In this document: positions 46,419-56,119 of the stretch, piece by piece | Layout: each line of letters opens with the position of its first letter | Numbering within the stretch: position 1 is the first letter of the stretch | DNA from: Endozoicomonas sp. SCSIO W0465 | GTDB taxonomy: Bacteria; Pseudomonadota; Gammaproteobacteria; Pseudomonadales; Endozoicomonadaceae | Length of the DNA stretch: 64,000 bases | Reading direction: 5' to 3' | Assembly (NCBI RefSeq): GCF_023716865.1 | Contig: NZ_CP092417.1 | Location: 6,302,001-6,366,000, forward strand | Notes under the pieces: model-generated | Databases searched by the model: none | Told to the model about the DNA's origin: nothing | What the model saw: the letters and a program-made list of their open reading frames with translations, nothing else | Position numbers and translations under genes: made by a program

Positions 46419-47425
46419 TTATTCCGCTTGCTTTGCAGGATCAGCCGTATTCCGAAACCGGGTTTGCATGGCAGTGAGAATACTTCTGGCTAAACGACCA
46501 ATACCGGGTTTCTGATCATCAGCAAATGGAACTGGACGACAGAGTGCCAAGGCCCTGAGCCCAATGCGGGCAGAATAGATACCAACGCCAACCCCGCTGG
46601 CTGCCTGAGAGCTCACCATGCCCAGTAACCGGTTGGAAGTAAAATCTGCCAACTGATCCGACAGCAGTTCTGCAGCACCCGCCAGCGCCATCTGCTCCAG
46701 AACCATGGTTAGCAGGTGGCTACGAGCAGGTAATGAAGGTCTGACACCATATACCTGACAGATCTCATCAAGCATGCGAATACTGCGCCAGACCGACAGC
46801 AGCATATCGACAGCAGCAAACGGACTGAGAGCCACCATCAAGGCGACTTGCTGGCTATGTTGTGAAATTCGGGTCAGTGCCTGATGATCCAGTTTCTGGA
46901 AAAAATGGACATCCAGGTGAGACAATACCTCGCGGTCATCACTGTAATCAGGCATCTCAGACAACACTTGCTCAAGCAGCACCTGCTGGGGCTTCCCCTG
47001 ATAGAGTTTCCTCAACTGCGGGAGCCAGTGGTGTTTTAATACTGCCGTTCTTTGATCGTGAAACCGGACAGCCTGCTCCCGGAGTTCTGTGATCTGTCTG
47101 AAGTCCCTGTTGATAGAGGAAAAACTCCACAACGGCTTTAACGACAATGACCGCCAGGGCCAGAAAAAACCCTGAAAACAGTAAAGCTAAGAACCAATGC
47201 AGCTGATAGAGAAAAAGGCCCAGTTCGGTGGTTTGCCACAGCACTACTATCAACAGCAAAGTCAGCAGGCCATAAAATGCCGATCTCAGGAAGCGCAGTG
47301 GTTTTGTGGCCAGTTCGGGTCCTTGTAACGTCCGGCTCTGAAAACCATCACTGATTGACTCAGGAGTATCAAGGGGTTGCTCGGGTTCCAGAGGAATAAA
47401 GAATGGGTCGTGATGCCTGTTTCAT
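46419..47425 (-). pseudogene. ycjF: YcjF-like membrane protein (DUF697) with two frameshifts
   Basis: The expected start ATG at 47425 overlaps the ycjX stop (ATGA). It reads only 18 codons before a stop in that frame. The next frame encodes HDPFFIPLEPEQPLD, then the membrane segments (LLTLLLIVVLW, FFLALAVIVVKAVVEFFLY). A second frame change near 47120, in a T/C run, leads to the open frame from 47147 with the family C-terminal part (RDFRQITELREQ, ALSPFAAVDMLLSVWRSIRM, GIYSARIGLRALALCRPVPF). All family parts exist but in three frames. Either the gene is inactive or the assembly has two single-base errors. E. coli pairs ycjX with ycjF in the psp region. Confidence 0.8.
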
Positions 47426-48903
47426 AAAAACCGGTCTCCCAGCAGGTCATTAAGAATGCTATCCAGACGGATATGGGGTAGTCGGCCACCAGCAACCAGC
47501 TGAAGTCCCTCTGGCGGCATCAGCCGACGCAGCTGCCACTGGCCCAGAGCCTGCCACTCATCCATCGATGGAATCTGTTCAGGAATATCCGGGTGCAGGA
47601 GCACTCCCGGCCCCTGCTCAGTCATCCCCTGCAGGGCCTGGCGTCCCTGATAGTCGACATACGTCGTTGAACGAACGGCTGCAACCGCTTCACAGCGGAC
47701 ATCAATAGCATTGAACGCTGCTCTGCGCCTTGCATCCTGAACCAGGTTTGCCATCAGACCTCGCACCGCTTCATGCTGGTCAGGCAGTACCTGATCAATT
47801 TTACTGGCGGCAAAAACAACCCGATCGATTCGTGGCTGAATGAATCGTCTGAGCAGACTGTTGCGCCCATAATCGAAACTTTGAAGTACCCGGGTTAAAG
47901 CGAAGCGAAGATCATCAAACGCTTCCCGGCCACTGTTTAACGATTTGAGCACATCAATCAGTACCAGCTGTCGGTCAACCTTCTGGAAGGTATTTCGATA
48001 AAAGGGCTTGACCCGGGTTTCCAGATAGCGTTGATAATGCCTTTCACAGATGTTGAGTAAAGAGCCCTCAGCCGGAGAAAAGCCCTTTGCTAAAGAAGAG
48101 CCAGCAGCACTTCTCCATTGATCTTCTGAAAGGCCAGTTATCGAAAGCAGAGGGATAAACGGAAGTTTACTCTCATCGCCTGAAGGTGAGGCATGCAGCC
48201 AGCGTCCTGGCTGTATCATGGTCAAGCCAGCTTGCTGACAAGCCTTGAGAAAGGTCAACTGTTCCTGCCATAGCACTTGCAGTTCCAGCTCAGAAATGGT
48301 TGCAAAAGGATCAATGGACTTCAGTTTTTCGATAAAACTCCGGCCAATAGACAGACACATGGCACGGTTAAAGAGGGAGTGGCATTGAGCACACCAGGTA
48401 CGGTAATCCATTGCCAGTAACGGCAGATCCAGCAACCACTCTCCGGGATAGTCACGAATCTCCAGATACAGACGACTGATCCCCGGTTTTCCCCTTCGCA
48501 ATAATCCAGGTTGATTACGAAACCTGATCTCCAGCAGACAGCCCGATTCATCCCTTGTTGCATCCGGCCACCGACCCCTTGATAACGCTTCAACGCCCCG
48601 CTGATAAGGAAACAGTGCAGCGCCATCCAGCGCCAACAGCTGTACCCCCAATAAGCGATCCTGCAACACCGGCGGGAAGGCAGCCAGAAGTGCCCCCGGG
48701 TAATGCTGCAACTGATGGATAAGGCTGGTAATCAGGGTGGTTTTGCCGCTGCCACTGAAGCCGGTTACCCCCAGTGTAATTCGCCGGTTAAGTAGCCGGT
48801 CGACGCCACTTTCCAATGAACTGGCCGCAGACCTGGCAAAATCCATTGCTTTATCCTGTCCACTGAGGAAAGACTGCTTAACCTTATTCTTTATTGGTTT
48901 CAT
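47422..48903 (-). CDS. ycjX: YcjX-like GTP-binding protein (DUF463)
   Basis: This 493-residue DUF463 protein has Walker A GFSGSGKTTLITS (48-60) and the family blocks GARRAAFNAIDVRCEAVAAVRST-like (QDARRRAAFNAIDVRCEAVA) and RLIFAASKIDQVLPDQH-like. It is a predicted cytoplasmic P-loop ATPase/GTPase; in E. coli it belongs to the phage-shock regulon and partners YcjF. Function is not established. It is translationally coupled to ycjF downstream. Four 14-bp repeats lie directly at its start codon. Confidence 0.92.
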   Translation of the reverse strand: MKPIKNKVKQSFLSGQDKAMDFARSAASSLESGVDRLLNRRITLGVTGFSGSGKTTLITSLIHQLQHYPGALLAAFPPVLQDRLLGVQLLALDGAALFPYQRGVEALSRGRWPDATRDESGCLLEIRFRNQPGLLRRGKPGISRLYLEIRDYPGEWLLDLPLLAMDYRTWCAQCHSLFNRAMCLSIGRSFIEKLKSIDPFATISELELQVLWQEQLTFLKACQQAGLTMIQPGRWLHASPSGDESKLPFIPLLSITGLSEDQWRSAAGSSLAKGFSPAEGSLLNICERHYQRYLETRVKPFYRNTFQKVDRQLVLIDVLKSLNSGREAFDDLRFALTRVLQSFDYGRNSLLRRFIQPRIDRVVFAASKIDQVLPDQHEAVRGLMANLVQDARRRAAFNAIDVRCEAVAAVRSTTYVDYQGRQALQGMTEQGPGVLLHPDIPEQIPSMDEWQALGQWQLRRLMPPEGLQLVAGGRLPHIRLDSILNDLLGDRFL

Positions 48904-48955
48904 CGCACTATCTTCATCGCACTATCTTCATCACACTATCTTCATCGCACTACCC
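48901..48955. repeat. 14-bp tandem repeat at the ycjX start
   Basis: CATCGCACTATCTT is repeated about four times, the last copies with single changes. On the minus strand each unit contains an ATG followed within five codons by a stop (ATGAAGATAGTGCGATGA), and the last unit supplies the ycjX start. Copy-number change would alter spacing between upstream signals and the start codon. Confidence 0.85.
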
Positions 48956-48958
48956 GGG

Positions 48959-49195
48959 TTAACGGCATTGGCCATTAAATACCAATAGCGGCTTAACCGG
49001 TTTATCCTCAGCCTCAATCAGCAGCAGGACATGACTGCCTGTCTGTCTGACAGGTTCAAACAGTCCGAACATGATTACTGCAGTATATTCAAGGGTAAGC
49101 TTCAGGTCTTGAGGAATCGGGCCTGAATAACCTTCTTTTTGCTTTTTCCAGAACCACAAAGGAAGATCTTTTGCTCTTTTCTTTGCAGACAACAC
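48959..49195 (-). CDS. Possible small protein upstream of ycjX
   Basis: A 78-codon frame starting at GTG reads toward ycjX, 55 bases away. Its sequence (LPLWFWKKQKEGYSG, TLEYTAVIMFGLFEPVRQTG) looks protein-like, but I know no family, and the start and ribosome-binding site are weak. It may be a genuine small gene of the ycjX operon or a chance frame. Confidence 0.35.
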   Translation of the reverse strand: MLSAKKRAKDLPLWFWKKQKEGYSGPIPQDLKLTLEYTAVIMFGLFEPVRQTGSHVLLLIEAEDKPVKPLLVFNGQCR

Positions 49196-49542
49196 CGAAG
49201 GTTGACAGCTTATGGGTATTTGGACACAGATGCGTTATTTTTTCATTCCATGGAACCCTTCTCGATCACAATAGTCTAAGGCTACGAAGCGAGTGGTTTT
49301 CTAAACCTTTGGCAACTGGACTACTAGTATGCCTTGTGCGGGTCGAAAGCAGGAAAATGCCTGGTTTCATTTGCTTATGTCTCATTGAGGCAGAAATGAT
49401 GATTGCTATCAATTATAAAACCAGTTGATACATCAATACATTAACCCATGCTAACTCGCCAATATTCTGGTAGTGAGGTACTAATCTACGATTCAATTTT
49501 TATACAAGCATTGCGTGTAACAATAAAAAAAGGAGTTATAAA
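49196..49542. other. Intergenic region upstream of the ankyrin-like pair
   Basis: About 350 bases. Only the last 83 bases (49460-49542), which are repeated before the second ankyrin-like gene, carry recognisable structure. No gene was found. Confidence 0.5.
49460..49542 (+). promoter_or_regulatory. Duplicated upstream region of ankyrin-like gene 1
   Basis: CAATATTCTGGTAGTGAGGT, then GATTCAATTTTTAT, GCATTGCGTGTAACAAT and AAAAGGAGTTA lead to the ATG. The same blocks precede the second gene at 52312-52394. The GGAG ribosome-binding site is 8 bases before the ATG. An exact promoter is not assigned, but conservation indicates shared regulation. Confidence 0.7.
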
Positions 49543-52296
49543 ATGGATATTCACTTAAGTACAGGTAATTCTCCAGTCGGTCGAGATACTAAACCGGCAT
49601 CTAAACCGACAGGCAGGGTTTCAACAAACCTCATTTCGTATAATGGCCTTAAAAGGCAATTCAGTGCATTAGACTCAGATGATACGCTTCCATTAAAGCA
49701 GCAAGTCTTTTCCCCTGATGAAACAGGCTATCCTGAAGATAAAATTTACGACAGGTCAGTCACCGGACTTAAACCCTTTTTCTACTCAGAAGCTACTAAT
49801 CCTAAAAAATGGATTCGATGGTGCCCTCTTTTCCAGAATATCTATCATTCCCTGCGGTACAGAGAAACCTCTAAGATTGAGGCCCTGGTAGCTGACCTTA
49901 GCGATAATCAAATTAAATGCCTGTTGATTGCTACCGCCCCCCGTCAATACTCGGGAGAACATCAGCACCCACTTTCTCTTTTCGAATTGGCCACTTTTTG
50001 CGGAGAGTCAGGCAATACTTTATTCCGGGCTTTATTTGACCGACTATCCTCGGAAGAACTCCGGGTTGCACTCTTAGAACCGAACGATGACAATATAACG
50101 TTGTTACATCATGCTTGCTGTGTTATGGATGAGCGATCATTCAATCTGCTGGAACAGAAATTAGATAAGCAAACCCTCTTGGAGATGCTCACCCGACCCG
50201 TAAATGATCTTGCGCCTCCCCTTGCATTTGCCTGCCTTTTTAACAAAAGTACCTATCTATTTGATACCGTCCTTCATCAAAACAGAGAATTGACAGAAAA
50301 TCTCCTTAAGGGAAGTCCCGACATTGATCAAAGCATACTGCAGTTCATGTGCAGTGATGATGTTGCACACAATTTTAGTTGCGGCCGACCAAGCTTTGAT
50401 GAACACCGTCAGCGTATTAGCTATCTGTTGGGTTTCCTGAGTGAGCAAGACCGCTTTGACGCGATACGTTTTACCGGAAAATCGGATATGTCTCCTCTGC
50501 TGTGGGCCTGTACAGGCAATAGTGGCCTTGATTTGGCATGTATATTAACTGAGACATTTGATGAAGCTATGCTAGCTGAGCTTTTTACAGCACAAGCGGA
50601 AACGGGCAATTCACTGGTGCAACAGTGCCTTGAACTTGGCTGTGCTGATACAGTTGCCACTCTCTGCATGTCATTCAGTAATTCATCATTGAGGTTTAAG
50701 GCACTGTCGATCTGCACATCGGAAGGACATTCCTTATTTAAACAGTGGGTTCTTGACTTTAATTGCTTTAATGATCTTGAAGATATAGAACACATGCTGC
50801 GTGGCATAGACGATAACCACCGGAACCTGTTAATTGCTGGTGATCGAAGTATTTGGGATCAGACAGACGCCAGTACTGATCTTACACTCAGTCTGCAAAA
50901 GCAAACGGCGATTGTTGAAGCCATGAACAGGGAAAAAATATTCCTGGCTGAATTCCTCCTGAGAAAGGTTACCGACCCTGAATTATCAATTAAACTGCTG
51001 TTATACAAAACGACCGACCAGACAACCCTGCTGTATCACCTGCTGGATAATGGTGCGGAGATAAAATGGTTCAATGAACATATTCTAAAGAATACCTCCA
51101 GCCAGATCGAGCGTGATCATCTTGAGGCAGAATTGCGTACCTATGCCTTTAAAGCCGGACGTCTTGATGATGCTCGTTATTACTTAGCGCAAATAAGCGA
51201 TCCACAATTAAAATACGATCTATTGAAAGACAATCCTGAATTTTTATTAACTGAACTCTTTAAAAAAGGAGGAGCAATTACTGAAGATTTTTTCAGTGAA
51301 CGCCCCCCATCTCAATGTACAGCACTTATTGTCTCTATTCTTGAAAATGGCCTCTATGATGAAAACCCCCTGATTGAACACCTTCCTCAGCTGATTGCAT
51401 TACAAGAGAAGGGCGGTGATAAAGAGGCTTTTGTCAAATGGGCTACCAGTATGCAGCAAGGCAAAGAATGCCCCTTAATCACAGCCATGAGACGATTTGC
51501 CAGAGCTCATAACAAAATAGATAATCCTCAGTACTTCTGGCAAATAAAAATCAAGAAGGAAGTCAGCTCGAATAAGCAGATAATACGGGAAATGATTAGA
51601 ATGATGAGTGAGGAGCAAAGAAAGGCATTCTTTTTATCTGTACAGGATAAGCGTCATGATGTTGTACACCTGCTTGGTAATAAAGATATCCTTGCAACCA
51701 TCGTTGATGCCTTGGGGGAAGATTCAGGCAGGGCCTTTCTTGAAAAAATAAATCCAATAACCGGTGCGAATTTATTGCATATTCTATTCGAAAGTATTCT
51801 TCTTAACGATACAGGTAGAAAACTGAAAGATCTCATCAAGGAAACCATTGTCTGGCTGGATAACACTTATGGATTAGCCTCGTTTTGCCATAGTCGTTTG
51901 GAAAACGATGGCTCAACTCCATTACACGTACTCCTGAAAACAGTCAAACAAAGAAGATTACTTGCTGGTGACATGTCACGAACATTACAAGAGGATATTC
52001 TGAAACAGTTATGTCAGCCAAGTGCAGATGGTATTCCGCTGGTTACGTTACTCAAACTTAAAGACAACGACGGCTGTACTCCGCTGCACAAATTATTTGC
52101 TTGTGAGAGACACAATAGTGAAATCGGTAATCTGTTAATTAATGAACTTGGTCTTGAAACCTTTCATGAGCTGATGCATATCAAAGACAATCAAAACAAG
52201 TCAGTTATGGATCATTGCTCAACACTTCATGGTCATTTATTTGAGGAATACAACCGTCTGTTTCAGACAATCCCCGCTGCTGTCAACGTTCAGTAG
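49543..52296 (+). CDS. Ankyrin-repeat-like protein, tandem copy 1
   Basis: This 917-residue protein begins MDIHLSTGNSPVGRDTKPAS. A long helical body has ankyrin-like helix pairs, such as TLLHHACCVMDERSFNLLEQ, and clearer ankyrin repeats near the C-terminus: NDGSTPLHVLLKTVKQ (about 787-802) and DNDGCTPLHKLFACERHN (about 846-863). It has no signal peptide or membrane segment. Ankyrin proteins bind other proteins, and in symbionts or pathogens often act in the host. Its twin lies 98 bases downstream with about three quarters of residues shared by eye. Effector status is inferred. Confidence 0.8.
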   Translation: MDIHLSTGNSPVGRDTKPASKPTGRVSTNLISYNGLKRQFSALDSDDTLPLKQQVFSPDETGYPEDKIYDRSVTGLKPFFYSEATNPKKWIRWCPLFQNIYHSLRYRETSKIEALVADLSDNQIKCLLIATAPRQYSGEHQHPLSLFELATFCGESGNTLFRALFDRLSSEELRVALLEPNDDNITLLHHACCVMDERSFNLLEQKLDKQTLLEMLTRPVNDLAPPLAFACLFNKSTYLFDTVLHQNRELTENLLKGSPDIDQSILQFMCSDDVAHNFSCGRPSFDEHRQRISYLLGFLSEQDRFDAIRFTGKSDMSPLLWACTGNSGLDLACILTETFDEAMLAELFTAQAETGNSLVQQCLELGCADTVATLCMSFSNSSLRFKALSICTSEGHSLFKQWVLDFNCFNDLEDIEHMLRGIDDNHRNLLIAGDRSIWDQTDASTDLTLSLQKQTAIVEAMNREKIFLAEFLLRKVTDPELSIKLLLYKTTDQTTLLYHLLDNGAEIKWFNEHILKNTSSQIERDHLEAELRTYAFKAGRLDDARYYLAQISDPQLKYDLLKDNPEFLLTELFKKGGAITEDFFSERPPSQCTALIVSILENGLYDENPLIEHLPQLIALQEKGGDKEAFVKWATSMQQGKECPLITAMRRFARAHNKIDNPQYFWQIKIKKEVSSNKQIIREMIRMMSEEQRKAFFLSVQDKRHDVVHLLGNKDILATIVDALGEDSGRAFLEKINPITGANLLHILFESILLNDTGRKLKDLIKETIVWLDNTYGLASFCHSRLENDGSTPLHVLLKTVKQRRLLAGDMSRTLQEDILKQLCQPSADGIPLVTLLKLKDNDGCTPLHKLFACERHNSEIGNLLINELGLETFHELMHIKDNQNKSVMDHCSTLHGHLFEEYNRLFQTIPAAVNVQ

Positions 52297-52311
52297 CCCA
52301 TACAACCTCAG

Positions 52312-52394
52312 CAATACTCTGCCCGTGAGGTACGAGTCTGCGATTCAATTTTTATTTACGCATTGCGTGTAACAATCAAAAAAGGAGTTACAAA
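52312..52394 (+). promoter_or_regulatory. Duplicated upstream region of ankyrin-like gene 2
   Basis: This repeats the blocks listed for 49460-49542 with few changes, including GTGAGGTAC, GATTCAATTTTTATTTACGC and the AAAAGGAGTTA ribosome-binding region. The tandem duplication therefore included the promoter. Confidence 0.7.
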
Positions 52395-55142
52395 ATGGAT
52401 ATTCACTTAAGTACCGGCAATTCTCCAGTCGGTCCAGATACTAAACCGACAGGCAAGGTTTCAACAGACCTCTTGACGTTTAATGGCTTTAAAAGGCAAC
52501 TCAGTGCATTAGACTCTGATGATACGCACCCATTCAAGTGCAAAGTCTTTTCCCCTGATGAAACAGGCTTTCCTGAAAAGAAAGCTTACGACAGGTCAGT
52601 CACCGGACTTAAACCCTTTTTCTACTCAAAAGCCACTCATCCCAATAAACGGATTCTATGGTGTCCTCTTTTCCAGGATATCTACAATTCTCTGCGGTGC
52701 AAAGAAACCTCTGAGATTGAGGCCCTGGTAGCTGATCTTAGCGATGATCAGATTAAACGCCTGGCGATTGCTACCGCTCCCTCAAACTACCAGGGAGAAG
52801 ATCAACAGCCATCTTCTCTTTTGTACTATGCTGGCATTTCCGGAGAGGCAGGCAATATTTTTTTCCGGGCTTTATTTGACCGACTATCCCCGGAGGAACT
52901 TCGTGTTGCACTCTTAGAACTGGTCGATAACCATGATTCATTGTTACATAATGCTTGCTGTGTTATGGATGAGCGATCATTCAATCTGCTGGAACAGAAA
53001 TTAGATAAGCAAACCCTTGTGGAGATGGTCACCCGATCAGTAAATGATCTTGTTCCTTCCCCCCTTGCTTTTGCCTGCCTTTTTAACAAAAGTACCTATC
53101 TATTTGATACCGTCCTTCATCAAAACAGAGAATTGACAGAAAATCTCCTTAAGGGAAGTCCCGACATTGATCAATCCATTCTTCAGTATATGTGTAATGA
53201 AAATGTTTCCTGCATTTTACACCTCAGCCCTCTAAGCAATAGTGAATACCATCAGCGTATCAGATATCTGTTAGGTGTCCTGAGTGAGCAAGACCGCTTT
53301 GACGCTGTCCGTTTTACCGGAAAATCGAATATGTCTCCTCTGCTGTGGGCCTGCACGGGCGCTGAATCCAGTGATTTGGCAAATATATTTACTGAAACAC
53401 TTGATGAAGCCCGGCAAGCTGAGCTTTTTACAGCGCAAGCAGAAACAGGCAATTCACTGGTGCAAAAGTGCCTTGAACTTAATCATCCTGATAAGGTTGC
53501 CACTCTCTGCATGTCATTCAGTAATTCATTATTGAGGTTTAAGGCACTGTCGATTTGCACATCGGAAGGCCATTCCTTATTTAAACAGTGGGTTCTTGAC
53601 TTTGATCGCTCGGATAAACTTGAAGATATAGAATACATGCTGCGTGGCATAGACGATAACCACCGGAACCTGTTAATTACTGGTGATCGAAGCATTTGGG
53701 AACAGACAAATGTCAGTACTGATCATTCACTCAGTCTGCAAAAGCAAACGGCGATTGTTGATGCCATGAATCAGAAAAAAATGTTCCTGGCTGAATTCCT
53801 ACTGGGAAAGATTACCGATCCTGAATTATCGGTTAAACTGCTGTCATACAAAACGACACACCAGACAACCCTGCTGCACCACCTGCTGGATAAGGGGGAT
53901 GGGATACAATACTGCACTGATCATATACTAAAGAACATCCCTAACCAGATTGATCGTGATCATTTTGCTGCTGAACTGCATACCTATGCCCTTAAAACCG
54001 GACGTCTTGATAAGGCTCGTTATTACCTGGAGCAAATAAGTAATCCACAATTAAAATACGACCTGTTAAAAGATAATCCTAAATTTTTACTTAGTGAAAT
54101 TTTTATGAAAGAAGGAGTAATTACTGAAAGTTTTTTCAGCGAACGCCCCCCATCTCAATGTACAGAACTTTTTATCTCACTACTTGAAAAAAGCCTCTAT
54201 GATAAAAAGCCCATGATGGATGATGACCTTCCTCAGCTGATTGCATTGCAAGAGAAAGCCGGTGATAAAGAAGCTTTTGTCAGATGGGCTACCAGTATGC
54301 AGCAAGGCAAAGAATGCCCACTAATCACAGTCATGAGACGATTTGTCAGCGCTTATAACAAAATAGATGATCATAAGTACTTGCGTGAAATAACAATCAA
54401 TCAGAAGGAAGCCAGATTGAATAAGCAGATATTTCGGGAAATGATAAGAATGATGAGTGAGGAGCAAAGAAAGGCATTCTTTTTATCTATACAGGATAAC
54501 AGTCATGATGCTCTAAACCTGCTTGCTTATAAAGATATCCTTGTAACCATCGTTGATACCTTTGAGGATTCAGGCAGAGCCTTTCTTGAACAAACAAATC
54601 CAGCAACCGGTGCAAGTTTATTGCATACTCTGTTCGAAAGCACTCATAATAACTTTATAGGTATGGATAAGAAAGATCTCATCAAGGAAATTGTTGTCTG
54701 GCTGGATAAAACCTATGGATTAACCTCGTTTTTCCAAGGTCGTTTGGAAAACGATGGCTCAACCCCTTTACACGTACTCCTGAAAACAGTCACACGAAGA
54801 AGATTAAGATTTGGTGATATGTCACCAATATTACAAGAGGATATTCTGAAGCAGCTATGTCAGCCAGGCCCAGAGGGTATTCTACTGGTTACGTTACTCA
54901 AACTTAAAGACAACGACGGCTGTACTCCTCTGCACAAGTTATATTCCTGTGAGGTACACAATAGGGAAATCGACAATCTGTTAATTAATGAACTTGGTCT
55001 TGAAACCTTTTATGAGCTGATGCATATCAAAGACAATCAAAACAAGTCAGTTATGGATTATTGCTCATCACTTCATGGTCGTTTATTTGAGGAGTACAAC
55101 AGCCTGTTTCAGGCAATCCCCGCTGCTGTCAACGTTCAGTAG
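52395..55142 (+). CDS. Ankyrin-repeat-like protein, tandem copy 2
   Basis: This 915-residue paralogue of the preceding gene shares the N-terminus MDIHLSTGNSPVGPDTKPTG, the middle block SFNLLEQKLDKQTLVEMVTR, and the C-terminal ankyrin motifs NDGSTPLHVLLKTVTR and DNDGCTPLHKLYSCEVHN. Differences cluster in surface-like stretches, for example TAPSNYQGEDQQPS, which is consistent with functional divergence after duplication. Both end with the same IPAAVNVQ tail. The intact frame of both copies over 2.7 kb suggests selection for both. Confidence 0.8.
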   Translation: MDIHLSTGNSPVGPDTKPTGKVSTDLLTFNGFKRQLSALDSDDTHPFKCKVFSPDETGFPEKKAYDRSVTGLKPFFYSKATHPNKRILWCPLFQDIYNSLRCKETSEIEALVADLSDDQIKRLAIATAPSNYQGEDQQPSSLLYYAGISGEAGNIFFRALFDRLSPEELRVALLELVDNHDSLLHNACCVMDERSFNLLEQKLDKQTLVEMVTRSVNDLVPSPLAFACLFNKSTYLFDTVLHQNRELTENLLKGSPDIDQSILQYMCNENVSCILHLSPLSNSEYHQRIRYLLGVLSEQDRFDAVRFTGKSNMSPLLWACTGAESSDLANIFTETLDEARQAELFTAQAETGNSLVQKCLELNHPDKVATLCMSFSNSLLRFKALSICTSEGHSLFKQWVLDFDRSDKLEDIEYMLRGIDDNHRNLLITGDRSIWEQTNVSTDHSLSLQKQTAIVDAMNQKKMFLAEFLLGKITDPELSVKLLSYKTTHQTTLLHHLLDKGDGIQYCTDHILKNIPNQIDRDHFAAELHTYALKTGRLDKARYYLEQISNPQLKYDLLKDNPKFLLSEIFMKEGVITESFFSERPPSQCTELFISLLEKSLYDKKPMMDDDLPQLIALQEKAGDKEAFVRWATSMQQGKECPLITVMRRFVSAYNKIDDHKYLREITINQKEARLNKQIFREMIRMMSEEQRKAFFLSIQDNSHDALNLLAYKDILVTIVDTFEDSGRAFLEQTNPATGASLLHTLFESTHNNFIGMDKKDLIKEIVVWLDKTYGLTSFFQGRLENDGSTPLHVLLKTVTRRRLRFGDMSPILQEDILKQLCQPGPEGILLVTLLKLKDNDGCTPLHKLYSCEVHNREIDNLLINELGLETFYELMHIKDNQNKSVMDYCSSLHGRLFEEYNSLFQAIPAAVNVQ

Positions 55143-55191
55143 CCCGGTCCTGAAGCCATTTCACTGAAGTTTTCAAATTGTGGCAGGTCTA

Positions 55192-56070
55192 TCATTTCAA
55201 CTGCCACGTCTCTGACGATGCCAGCAAGCCATTGGCGTAAACTGTCGTCTCTATCTGAAGGCGTTGGCCATTAATGACCAGATGACGAACCACTTCGTTC
55301 AATATCCCACCCGGACTGTACCCGATCTCTTCTTCCGGTATATCTTTGGTCGGCCTCGACATTCGTTTTCGGCCATCCCCCGGGCGGATACTCTGCACAG
55401 GCTGTGTGGTCACTTCATCCACCGGCCGAATCGACGTTACTGGCTGGACAGGCTGTATCGGTAACGGTTGAATAGTGGCCGGTGGCTCTGGCTTCTCTTC
55501 TTCCGGTCCGGCCGGTTCAACCTTTCTGACAAAATAACGTTGCAGATAGATCAGCTCAGTTGTACCAATATGCATAATCTCGATATCACCATCGGGCCCG
55601 CGACTGTCCATACGAAGGAAACCATCAACCTGGTAAAGGCTGAATTTTTCTGAGTAGCGGCTCTTCCTTTCGGGATTATAAACCTCGGAGCGAAACGTCA
55701 TTGCTCTGCGGTAATCACCATCAACATCCATGGCAAGACTGGTTCTGCGCTCAACCTGGCGGGCATTGTGCTCACTGCCAACACAGGTGACACGGCGGGC
55801 ATCCCCCTGCCAACGGCGATCAATTTTCCTGAGAAAGGCCTGAAGGCTTCTCTGCTGAGTTGCCGATAATGGTGCGGCTGTTTTGTCCTCAAAAATACTG
55901 TCCCCGGCGATGACGGAAGGTGAGGGTTCATAACAGACCACCGCCTGAGCGGAGGCAGGCGTTATCACAAGCCAGGCAAAAGCAGCCATCAGACACGGTG
56001 ACAAAGTGCCTCGCCCATAACATAACTTGATCACAAGTACTCCCCCACAGCCAACAACGCAACAACGCAC
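55192..56070 (-). CDS. Secreted or membrane-anchored hypothetical protein
   Basis: This 292-residue protein has a hydrophobic N-terminal segment (about 22-45, PCLMAAFAWLVITPASAQA) that reads as a signal peptide with cleavage near ASAQA. The exported part has FSLYQVDGFLRMDSRGPDGD and, after a proline-rich linker (about 195-225), a short C-terminal beta-rich region ending LLASSETWQLK. I recognise no family. The proline/glutamate linker and two cysteines (VVCYEP, VTCVG) suggest a periplasmic protein with a possible disulfide. The start may be an internal ATG. It ends close to the second ankyrin-like gene, in the opposite direction. Confidence 0.7.
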   Translation of the reverse strand: MRCCVVGCGGVLVIKLCYGRGTLSPCLMAAFAWLVITPASAQAVVCYEPSPSVIAGDSIFEDKTAAPLSATQQRSLQAFLRKIDRRWQGDARRVTCVGSEHNARQVERRTSLAMDVDGDYRRAMTFRSEVYNPERKSRYSEKFSLYQVDGFLRMDSRGPDGDIEIMHIGTTELIYLQRYFVRKVEPAGPEEEKPEPPATIQPLPIQPVQPVTSIRPVDEVTTQPVQSIRPGDGRKRMSRPTKDIPEEEIGYSPGGILNEVVRHLVINGQRLQIETTVYANGLLASSETWQLK

Positions 56071-56119
56071 TAGTACATGGTTTCAATGAGTTTGACGGGT
56101 TGTCGTTACCATAAGCCTT

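Noticed and set aside
46972..47259. Separate 95-codon membrane protein
   Set aside because: It is the frameshifted N-terminal part of ycjF.
48901..48955. CRISPR-like repeats
   Set aside because: Direct repeats without spacers; no cas genes anywhere in the window.
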